Origin: Eubacterium sp.
Lineage (GTDB): Bacteria > Bacillota > Clostridia > Lachnospirales > Lachnospiraceae
Assembly (NCBI GenBank): GCA_020844525.1
Contig: JAJGAH010000122.1
Location: forward strand, 1-7,280
Reading direction: 5' to 3'
DNA: 7,280 nt
Under the pieces are notes generated by a model that saw nothing but the letters and a program-made list of their open reading frames with translations, ran no database searches and was not told the origin of the DNA. The position numbers and the translations under genes were made by a program. How positions within the stretch are numbered: position 1 is the stretch's first letter; every line of letters begins with the position of its first letter. Positions 1-5,770 of the stretch are shown piece by piece.

Positions 1-1487
1 TCGGCAACGGTAGAAAGTCCAATGGAATGGCACATACTAATGGTGGCATCAATTACAGCACGGACGACCGGCTTTTCCTCAATCTGATCGACAAAGGATT
101 TGTCAATCTTGACAACATCAAAGGAATAGTCTCCGATCATTCCAAGTGACGAGTACCCACTGCCAAAGTCGTCCAGGAGTATCTTTGACCCGATCTGCCG
201 GATCTGCTGCAGAAGATAGTCGCAGTTCTCCTTCAGAATGGCAACAGAGGTTTCCGTAACCTCATAATTGATGCAGTTCGCAGGAAGCGTCCCCTCCTGT
301 ATAAGGCTGAGTATCTGACTCATAAAGGAATCATTATAGAAATCCTGTCTGGAAAGATTAACAGAAACAGGGACAATCGGTATCTGTTCTGCGCGAAGAG
401 ATTTTTGAAATTTGTATACATGCTGCAGAACATAACGGTCCAGCTGCGTAATCAGCCCACTCTTTTCGAGCGCCGGTATAAAACGTCCGGGCACAAGGAA
501 ACCTCTGGAAGGATGATTCCAGCGCACCAGAGCCTCTGCGGCGCAGATCTTCCCTGAAGCGGTCTCAATGATCGGCTGATAAAAGAGCTTAAACTCATCC
601 TTTGCCAGGCTTTCGGAAAAACGGGAAATCACTTCCGCCTGATCAAGATATTTTTCACGCATTGCCGCATCAAATACGGAATAGCTTCCATATTTATCCT
701 GATCCGCATACCTGTTTGCCAGAATGGTCCAGTTAATCATACGGGAGATGGATACATCCGCATCCTCTACATAATAAATGCCGCAGCGCAGATGAAAGTG
801 AATGATCTGGTTGTCCTTTGCCCATTCCATATTCAGCAGGGACATCAGCTGTTCCCTGCTGATATTTTTTCTCCTGACCAGGAAAAGAAAGCTGTCAGAT
901 TCAATACGCGAAGCAACAACTGGCTTCAGAAAGCTGTTGCGCACTGTAGAAAATACATAACGCAGGATCTGATCGCCGCCCTCAATACCGAAGGTATCAT
1001 TAATTGCCTTAAAGTTATGGATATCAAACAGGATGATTGCGTAATCTGTTCTCTCCGTCCGTGAAAAAACCCGCTCACATTCACGAACAAATCCCTTGCG
1101 GCTGAAACCTCCGGTCAGACTGTCAAAATACTCCTGTTCCAGCAGTCTGTTCAGCTCGTTTCTGGTACGCGGCAGCTTCGCAGAAATAGCCTCACTCTCA
1201 CCAACAGTGCTCATAACGAGTGCATGACCCAGCTTTCCGTCCGGCAATTCTACTTCGACTGCATCTACAGTTTCGTAAATGCCACGAATCGGGTCCAGAT
1301 AAGTCTGCGGTCCCTGAATATGATTAGCAACCGGACAGGGTGGACAGGGCTCATCCAGCTTCATCAGACATTGATAACACTTTTTGCCCGGCTGAACCGA
1401 GGGATATAATTCCCGCAGCGTCTGATTCACGCTGATAATTGTATAATTCTCGTCGATGATATAGGTACCAGATGATTTATCACTCAT
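1..1487 (-). CDS. PAS-like / degenerate GGDEF / EAL domain protein, probable c-di-GMP phosphodiesterase (3' end beyond window)
   Basis: Probable cytoplasmic c-di-GMP signalling protein. The 495 visible residues start at the ATG at 1485-1487, with AGAGG 8 bases upstream. The N-terminal region (about 1-98) reads like a PAS sensor (YIIDENYTIISVN) and carries a CxxC-x7-CxxC cluster at C37, C40, C48 and C51. A GGDEF domain follows (about 120-275; DSLTGG at 122-127). Its signature is ESDSF at 196-200 instead of GGDEF, with no RxxD inhibitory site, so cyclase activity is not expected. The EAL domain (from about 285) keeps E318 of EAL, N377, E409, D439-D440 in DDFGSGYSSL, and K460; the spacing of these residues matches known active phosphodiesterases. 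The frame is still open at base 1 just before the expected EGVE motif, so the last catalytic residues cannot be checked. No membrane segment is seen. It appears to be transcribed from its own promoter after the thiC terminator. Hydrolysis of c-di-GMP is inferred; it could instead be a c-di-GMP receptor. Confidence 0.93.
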   Translation of the reverse strand, partial: MSDKSSGTYIIDENYTIISVNQTLRELYPSVQPGKKCYQCLMKLDEPCPPCPVANHIQGPQTYLDPIRGIYETVDAVEVELPDGKLGHALVMSTVGESEAISAKLPRTRNELNRLLEQEYFDSLTGGFSRKGFVRECERVFSRTERTDYAIILFDIHNFKAINDTFGIEGGDQILRYVFSTVRNSFLKPVVASRIESDSFLFLVRRKNISREQLMSLLNMEWAKDNQIIHFHLRCGIYYVEDADVSISRMINWTILANRYADQDKYGSYSVFDAAMREKYLDQAEVISRFSESLAKDEFKLFYQPIIETASGKICAAEALVRWNHPSRGFLVPGRFIPALEKSGLITQLDRYVLQHVYKFQKSLRAEQIPIVPVSVNLSRQDFYNDSFMSQILSLIQEGTLPANCINYEVTETSVAILKENCDYLLQQIRQIGSKILLDDFGSGYSSLGMIGDYSFDVVKIDKSFVDQIEEKPVVRAVIDATISMCHSIGLSTVA

Positions 1488-1533
1488 AGATCATGCCTCT
1501 GCATTTGCAAAAACCCAAATAAAACCCCTGCCT

Positions 1534-1561
1534 GAAACAGAAAAAATCCGGATTTCGTTTC
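1534..1561. repeat. 12-bp perfect palindrome inside a longer imperfect dyad, leader of the EAL gene
   Basis: AAATCCGGATTT at 1544-1555 is a perfect palindrome. It is flanked by GAAAC (1534-1538) and GTTTC (1557-1561), which form a second, unevenly spaced inverted pair. It lies between the candidate promoter and the start codon of the EAL gene, so it could be an operator downstream of the promoter or a weak RNA structure. With no loop between the arms, the core is a poor terminator. Its function is unknown. Confidence 0.35.
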
Positions 1562-1581
1562 TCGTGTATAATACCTCTAAA

Positions 1582-1610
1582 TTAATATAATATCACATGC
1601 GCAAAGTCAA
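1582..1610 (-). promoter_or_regulatory. Candidate promoter of the EAL-domain gene
   Basis: On the minus strand, TTGACT at 1605-1610 resembles a -35 box. An AT-rich -10 region follows at 1582-1589: TATATT gives a 15-base spacer, TATTAA a 17-base spacer. Transcription would begin near 1575, giving a leader of roughly 85-90 bases before the ATG at 1487. Which of the two -10 hexamers is used cannot be decided by eye. Confidence 0.5.
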
Positions 1611-1667
1611 AACAATGCAGATACAATTTTGCAGCATTTACCCATCTGCCACGTATTCCTGTACAAC

Positions 1668-1710
1668 AAATGCCGGTTTTCCCATCTAATGTGATAGAAA
1701 ACCGGCATTT
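1668..1710 (-). terminator. Hairpin terminator downstream of thiC
   Basis: A perfect 14-bp inverted repeat (AAATGCCGGTTTTC at 1668-1681 and its complement at 1697-1710) encloses a 15-base loop. It begins 55 bases after the thiC stop. On the minus strand the right arm ends in ATTT and is followed by GTTGT, a mediocre U-tract. On the plus strand the U-tract (ATTTATTTGTTTTA) is better, but no plus-strand gene is seen that would need it. The remainder of the 278-base intergenic region holds only the promoter and palindrome of the EAL gene. Confidence 0.7.
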
Positions 1711-1765
1711 ATTTGTTTTATATTCTATTACAGATCATATTAGCCTGCATGCAGCATGATTCACA

Positions 1766-3079
1766 TCACAGGATATCAATGGTCTCGCCCGACAGCGCCT
1801 TATTCATGGAACGCACGGCACAGAACTTGCCACACATGGAGCAGGTATCACTGTGGTCGTCCTCGGGCAGGCGGGAATCACGGATCTTTCTGGCATGCTC
1901 CGGGTCAAGCGCATATTTCCACTGCTCTTCCCAGTCAAGCTTACGCCGTGCATCCGCCATATGGTCATCCTGATCTCTCGCTCCCGGAAGTCCCTTTGCG
2001 ATATCTGCCGCGTGCGCCGCGATTTTCGAGGCAATGATTCCCTCATGCACATCATCCACATTTGGCAGGGCAAGATGCTCAGCCGGTGTGACGTAACAGA
2101 GAAAGGAAGCACCATTCATGGCGGCAATCGCCCCTCCGATTGCTGCGGTAATATGATCATAACCAGGGGCAATATCTGTCACAAGCGGTCCCAGGACATA
2201 GAAAGGCGCATCGTGGCAGATCGTCTGTTCCACCTTCATGTTGGCTGCAATCTGGTCCATCGGTACATGACCCGGCCCCTCTACCATGACCTGGACATCC
2301 CTTTCCCGGGCACGCGCGACAAGTTCGCCAAGACGAAGCAGTTCCCCGATCTGAACACTGTCTGTCGCGTCTGCCAGGCAGCCTGGACGGCAGGCATCAC
2401 CAAGCGAAATTGTCACGTCATATTCACGGCAGATATCCAGAATCTCATCAAAATACTGATAGAACGGATTTTCCTCTCCTGTCATCGACATCCATGCAAA
2501 CACAAGAGAACCACCGCGGGATACCAGGTTCATCTTCCGCTTTCCAGCCTTGATTTCCTTAATCGTGTCCCTGTTGATTCCGCAGTGCAGTGTCACAAAA
2601 TCCACCCCATTTTCTGCATGAAGCCGTACAACATCAATAAAGTCTCTGGCCGTCAGGGTATTCAGGTCGCGCTGATAATGAATAACCGCATCATAGACAG
2701 GAACAGTGCCGATCATCGCCGGGCATTCGCTTGTGAGCTTTTTCCGGAATGGTTCCGTATTACCATGGCTGGACAGGTCCATGATTGCCTCTGCTCCCAT
2801 ATTTACTGCCTGCATGACCTTCTGCATCTCGATATCGTAATCCTTGCAGTCACGGCTGACACCCAGATTGACATTGATCTTGGTCTTCAGCGTTCTTCCA
2901 ATTCCGTTCGGATCTATACAGGTGTGCAGACGGTTTGCCGGAATTACGACCTGGCCGGAAGCAGTCCAGCGCATGATTTTCTCAACCGGGTAGTTCTCCT
3001 TCTGTGCAACCTTTTCCATTTCCGGTGTGACAATTCCCTTTCTGGCTGCTTCCATCTGTGTATGATACGTTCTTTCCAT
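1766..3079 (-). CDS. thiC: Phosphomethylpyrimidine synthase ThiC (HMP-P synthase), short form
   Basis: Radical SAM enzyme that rearranges 5-aminoimidazole ribotide into 4-amino-5-hydroxymethyl-2-methylpyrimidine phosphate, the pyrimidine precursor of thiamine; cytoplasmic, with a [4Fe-4S] cluster. The 437 residues match the short ThiC form without the long N-terminal region of proteobacterial and plant enzymes. Visible family motifs include [34 protein letters not shown] and [12 protein letters not shown] followed by AAIGGA. The C-terminal cluster-binding cysteines are C413, C416 and C420, spaced CX2CX3C. The ATG at 3079 was chosen because AAGGAG lies 11 bases upstream and the [17 protein letters not shown] opening resembles other ThiC N-termini. 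An in-frame GTG at 3157 would add 26 residues that do not look like ThiC, and it lacks a ribosome binding site. The gene follows a TPP riboswitch with an intrinsic terminator, so it should be switched off when thiamine pyrophosphate is plentiful. No other thiamine gene is in the window. Confidence 0.97.
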   Translation of the reverse strand: MERTYHTQMEAARKGIVTPEMEKVAQKENYPVEKIMRWTASGQVVIPANRLHTCIDPNGIGRTLKTKINVNLGVSRDCKDYDIEMQKVMQAVNMGAEAIMDLSSHGNTEPFRKKLTSECPAMIGTVPVYDAVIHYQRDLNTLTARDFIDVVRLHAENGVDFVTLHCGINRDTIKEIKAGKRKMNLVSRGGSLVFAWMSMTGEENPFYQYFDEILDICREYDVTISLGDACRPGCLADATDSVQIGELLRLGELVARARERDVQVMVEGPGHVPMDQIAANMKVEQTICHDAPFYVLGPLVTDIAPGYDHITAAIGGAIAAMNGASFLCYVTPAEHLALPNVDDVHEGIIASKIAAHAADIAKGLPGARDQDDHMADARRKLDWEEQWKYALDPEHARKIRDSRLPEDDHSDTCSMCGKFCAVRSMNKALSGETIDIL

Positions 3080-3090
3080 CAGTACCTTCG

Positions 3091-3096
3091 CTCCTT
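3091..3096 (-). promoter_or_regulatory. Ribosome binding site that fixes the thiC start
   Basis: AAGGAG on the minus strand lies 11 bases before the ATG at 3079. This supports that codon over the GTG at 3157, which has no comparable purine-rich site upstream. Confidence 0.75.
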
Positions 3097-3103
3097 TCCA
3101 TTC

Positions 3104-3128
3104 GCCTGAAGTGGTGCTCCCATCAGGC
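3104..3128 (-). other. Hairpin in the thiC leader, just upstream of the ribosome binding site
   Basis: GCCTGA and TCAGGC pair as the outer stem, and TGG with CCA as the inner stem, around a 5-base loop, with a 2-base bulge on one side. The structure ends 7 bases before AAGGAG. It has no U-tract, so it is not a terminator. It may keep the ribosome binding site accessible or stabilise the mRNA; this is inference. Confidence 0.35.
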
Positions 3129-3215
3129 AGCGCACGTGGGAAATCTCTGAAAAGCACAATCTGCGGAATAAACCTGGACCATATTGCCGGCGCAGCTATG
3201 GAATCTTCGGCACAG

Positions 3216-3247
3216 AAAAACAGCCCATGCCATCGGCACGGACTGTT
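3216..3247 (-). terminator. Intrinsic terminator of the TPP riboswitch (expression platform)
   Basis: On the minus strand an 11-bp stem (arms 3235-3245 and 3221-3231, with two G-U pairs) closes on a 3-base GAT loop. Two further A-U pairs at the base (3246-3247 with 3219-3220) extend it to 13 bp. The U-tract of five T residues is at 3216-3220, partly included in the stem base. It starts about 20 bases after the aptamer and lies 137 bases before the thiC ATG, so TPP binding should favour premature termination. An alternative small hairpin (TGTTA/TAACA, 3244-3256) overlaps the stem base and might compete with it, but no convincing antiterminator was found. Confidence 0.85.
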
Positions 3248-3267
3248 AACGTAACATCTTTGTGCTG

Positions 3268-3354
3268 TGACATCCCTACGCCGGTATGATCCGGATCAGG
3301 TATTTATGGTCGTGCAGATAATGCACCTCTCAGCCCTTTGGGCTCCCATTGTCA
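3268..3354 (-). promoter_or_regulatory. TPP riboswitch aptamer (THI element)
   Basis: The minus strand carries the conserved TPP aptamer parts in order. P1 is formed by TGACA (3350-3354) and TGTCA (3268-3272). An AGCCC/GGGCT helix runs into the CTGAGA pyrimidine-binding loop (3328-3333). The variable P3a stem is GTGCA/TGCAC. The P4/P5 arm contains ACCTGATCCGGATCA and ends in ACCGGCGTAGGGA, with a CCGG/CCGG stem. These match the known THI-box consensus closely, so the aptamer should bind thiamine pyrophosphate. It sits upstream of thiC, with a terminator between them, which indicates control at the level of transcription. Confidence 0.97.
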
Positions 3355-3370
3355 ATTTTTTTACCTGTTC

Positions 3371-3398
3371 ATTATAACACGACATGACAGAGAAGCAA
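3371..3398 (-). promoter_or_regulatory. Promoter of the thiC riboswitch transcript
   Basis: A perfect TATAAT at 3371-3376 on the minus strand is preceded by TG at the extended -10 position (3378-3379). A weak -35 box, TTGCTT at 3393-3398, gives a 16-base spacer. Transcription would start near 3364, about 10 bases before the aptamer's P1 stem. The -35 box lies in the loop and right arm of a 6-bp dyad at 3384-3404 (ATGACA/TGTCAT). Confidence 0.8.
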
Positions 3399-3411
3399 TG
3401 TCATAATCCTG

Positions 3412-3813
3412 CTATTCATTATTTTCTGAGGGCTTGATCCATCTGATAAAATCATAGCTCTCTACAACCTCAAAAAACTTCAGAAGCCTTTCATAAAGCG
3501 GTTCAACCTTATCCCCGAAGTGCTCATGCGTGGCATCTGCGATCTGATGGATATCTGTCTGGCCGTCACACAGTTGCCAGATATAGCTTCCGACCACATC
3601 CAGGTGGATCTGGGAGAAACGGGGCTTATGGATCAGCTTCTGCATGATTGTGTTCATTACACCCTTATTTTCAATAAAGAGTGTGACCTTTCCATCCTTA
3701 CCGGTTTTCTGGTCACAGATTTTCTCTGTGACGACCGGAATGTATGTATCGTAGAGCGCAATCACTTCTTCCCGTGACAGCTTTCTGAGTTCCTTTAATT
3801 CTTTCTTCTTCAT
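3412..3813 (-). CDS. PqqD-like (RRE-fold) protein linked to an OPT transporter
   Basis: Small cytoplasmic protein of 133 residues. The C-terminal two thirds match the PqqD family pattern: a strand at about 43-48 (VTLFIE), IHLDVVGSYIWQLCDG at 69-84, then DIHQIADATHEHFGD and the helical segment PLYERLLKFFEVVESYDFI to about 123. PqqD and related RiPP recognition elements bind a precursor peptide and present it to a radical SAM enzyme. No radical SAM peptide-modifying enzyme and no precursor-like short gene is visible here, so peptide modification cannot be claimed. The N-terminal 40 residues are charged and probably helical. The gene starts 12 bases after the transporter stop and has only a weak ribosome binding site (GGG, 6 bases before the ATG), which suggests translational coupling. 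PqqD-like genes beside OPT transporters recur in Clostridia as far as I recall. A peptide-binding or regulatory partner of the transporter is a plausible inference, not shown. Confidence 0.85.
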   Translation of the reverse strand: MKKKELKELRKLSREEVIALYDTYIPVVTEKICDQKTGKDGKVTLFIENKGVMNTIMQKLIHKPRFSQIHLDVVGSYIWQLCDGQTDIHQIADATHEHFGDKVEPLYERLLKFFEVVESYDFIRWIKPSENNE

Positions 3814-3825
3814 TACTTACCCGGT

Positions 3826-5757
3826 TTACGCCTTGCCTTCAGATTTCTTTTTACCCCTGGTAAATACGCAGACAAGGGCAATCATAGCGATGAATACGAT
3901 GAACGAACCGATGGTTCCGGCAACGGATCCAAGGTTCAGGACACCGGACAGGTCCATGGCATCTGCAATTCCAGCTACTGCAAAAATAGCAAGAACGATT
4001 CCCACAAGGCCCTCTCCTGCAATCATTCCGGAACAGTAAAGGATGCCGCGGTTGACCGTCTTTTTCTTCTCATTTTCGTCAGCATATTTTTTTCTGTCAA
4101 AATACAGACGAACGAGTCCGCCAACCATGATGCAGGCATTGAGCTGTACAGGAAGGTATACGCCGATGGCAAACGGGAGCACCGGAATACCAAGAATCTC
4201 AACAACAACAGCAAGAACAACACCGGCAATGACCAGACCCCACGGAAGCTTTCCTCCCATGATTCCTTCAACGATCATCTTCATCAGCACTGCCTGAGGT
4301 GCACCAAGGTCCTTTCCACCAAAGCCATAGGCAGCGTCCAGAAGATACAGAACTCCACCGATTGCAATTGCAGAAACAATTACACCGATAATCTCGGCAT
4401 ACTGCTGCTTTTTCGGTGTTGCGCCAACCAGGAATCCGGTTTTCAGGTCCTGTGAGGTATCACCGGCAATTGCGGCAATAATGCAGATGATTGTGCCGAT
4501 CGCAATCGCGGCCTTCATACCGGCAGCACCATCTGTTCCGGTCGCCTTCAGAAGAATGGTGGCAAAAAGCAGTGTCGCAATCGCCATACCTGAAACCGGG
4601 TTGTTGGAGGATCCAACAATACCTACCATTCTGGAGGATACTGCGGCGAAGAAGAATCCAAAAATTACGATGAGAACTGCTCCACCGATTCCTACAGGAA
4701 CCTGGGGAAGTGCTGCGCAAAGCACAATCAGTACTGCAATACAGATAACTACAGTACGCATGCTGAGGTTCTGATCCGTACGAAGTGTGCTGTGTCCCTG
4801 ACCCTGTCTCAGGTCATGAACAGAATCACGGAAGGTACGTACGATCATCGGCATGGACTTGATCAGAGAAATAACACCACCGGCAACCAGAGCGCCAGCA
4901 CCAATATAACGGACGTAGGAGCTCCAGATCGCGCTGACACCACCGGCCGCGAACATGTTTGCAATTGTATCTGTACCCGGATACATGACGATATCCGCGC
5001 CGAACAGCGCAATCATCGGAATAATAAACATCCAGGAAACAATACCTCCGCAGAACATATAGGAGGAGATCGTCGGACCGCAGATGTAGCCAACGGAGAA
5101 TACTGCCGGATAAATCTGGGAACCGAACTGTCCCTTATAGCTGCCGATTCCGTGCCCGGGTGTATTGATTTCACTGGGCACAAGCTTCAGACCGTCGATG
5201 ACAAACTTGAAAGCCGCTGCAATGCCAAGACCGGCAAAGACCGTTCTTGCAGAAGCACCGCCCTCTTCACCGGCGAGAAGTACCTCGGCACAGGCTGTTC
5301 CTTCCGGATACGGAAGAATGCCATGCTCACGAACAATCAGCGCATTGCGCAACGGGACCATGAAAAATACACCGAGAAGACCGCCGATCATGCAGATAAT
5401 CATGATCTCGACCAGACCCGGCTTATCCATAACGCCTTCCTTTGCCCAAAGGAACATGGCCGGCAGCGTAAAGATCGCACCTGCGGCAAGAGATTCACCT
5501 GCAGATCCCACTGTCTGCACGTAGTTGTTCTCGAGAATGGAATCCCTATGCATAATCATGCGGATAATACCCATGGAAATAACTGCGGCAGGAATAGACG
5601 CTGAAACTGTCATTCCTACACGAAGTCCAAGATATGCGTTTGCCGCACCAAAGATAACGGACAAAATCGCACCCATCAGGACAGATACCACCGTCTGTTC
5701 CGGAACGATCTTCTCGGCCGGAATATAAGGCTTGAATGTTGACTGCTTATCGCTCAT
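3826..5757 (-). CDS. OPT-family oligopeptide transporter
   Basis: Polytopic membrane carrier of 643 residues, in the usual size range for bacterial OPT/YSL-type proteins, which take up small peptides or metal chelates by ion symport. Most of the protein is hydrophobic, with roughly 14-16 membrane segments by eye; the first are near 23-44 and 50-69. Family-typical stretches include NNYVQTVGSAGESLAAG (77-93), YPEGTACAEVL (150-160), SSNNPVSG (383-390), AGDTSQDLKTG (431-441), GATPKKQQ (445-452) and GEGLVG (581-586). The C-terminus ends in a basic tail (RGKKKSEGK), likely cytoplasmic. The ATG at 5757 is preferred because AAGGAGG lies 5 bases upstream; the ATG at 5802 overlaps the end of the peptidase gene and adds 15 unsupported residues. 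The gap to the peptidase gene is 13 bases, so the two are surely co-transcribed. Peptide uptake is inferred from the dipeptidase neighbour; the sequence does not reveal the substrate. Confidence 0.94.
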   Translation of the reverse strand: MSDKQSTFKPYIPAEKIVPEQTVVSVLMGAILSVIFGAANAYLGLRVGMTVSASIPAAVISMGIIRMIMHRDSILENNYVQTVGSAGESLAAGAIFTLPAMFLWAKEGVMDKPGLVEIMIICMIGGLLGVFFMVPLRNALIVREHGILPYPEGTACAEVLLAGEEGGASARTVFAGLGIAAAFKFVIDGLKLVPSEINTPGHGIGSYKGQFGSQIYPAVFSVGYICGPTISSYMFCGGIVSWMFIIPMIALFGADIVMYPGTDTIANMFAAGGVSAIWSSYVRYIGAGALVAGGVISLIKSMPMIVRTFRDSVHDLRQGQGHSTLRTDQNLSMRTVVICIAVLIVLCAALPQVPVGIGGAVLIVIFGFFFAAVSSRMVGIVGSSNNPVSGMAIATLLFATILLKATGTDGAAGMKAAIAIGTIICIIAAIAGDTSQDLKTGFLVGATPKKQQYAEIIGVIVSAIAIGGVLYLLDAAYGFGGKDLGAPQAVLMKMIVEGIMGGKLPWGLVIAGVVLAVVVEILGIPVLPFAIGVYLPVQLNACIMVGGLVRLYFDRKKYADENEKKKTVNRGILYCSGMIAGEGLVGIVLAIFAVAGIADAMDLSGVLNLGSVAGTIGSFIVFIAMIALVCVFTRGKKKSEGKA

Positions 5758-5762
5758 TTTCC

Positions 5763-5769
5763 CCTCCTT
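5763..5769 (-). promoter_or_regulatory. Ribosome binding site that fixes the transporter start
   Basis: AAGGAGG on the minus strand begins one base after the peptidase stop codon and lies 5 bases before the ATG at 5757. It rules in that start over the in-frame ATG at 5802, which lies inside the peptidase gene. Confidence 0.8.
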
Positions 5770-5770
5770 C

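Noticed and set aside
792..1064. A 90-codon plus-strand open frame opposite the EAL protein
   Set aside because: The minus-strand frame reads continuously through GGDEF and EAL domains, so this one is a shadow.
1488..1580. A c-di-GMP riboswitch in the leader of the EAL gene
   Set aside because: The leader is under 100 bases and the conserved GEMM aptamer core was not found.
1853..3109. A 418-codon open frame on the plus strand opposite thiC
   Set aside because: It lies antisense to an unmistakable ThiC, has no recognisable domain, and is rich in Cys, His and Arg, as expected of a shadow frame.
3080..3157. Upstream GTG start extending ThiC by 26 residues
   Set aside because: It lacks a ribosome binding site, and the added residues do not resemble ThiC. 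The ATG at 3079 has AAGGAG upstream.
3384..3404. Intrinsic terminator for the PqqD-like gene
   Set aside because: The 6-bp hairpin has no U-tract after it on the minus strand and overlaps the thiC promoter.
3412..3813. True PqqD of pyrroloquinoline quinone synthesis
   Set aside because: No pqqA, pqqB, pqqC or pqqE is nearby, the protein is longer than PqqD, and the operon is about peptide transport.
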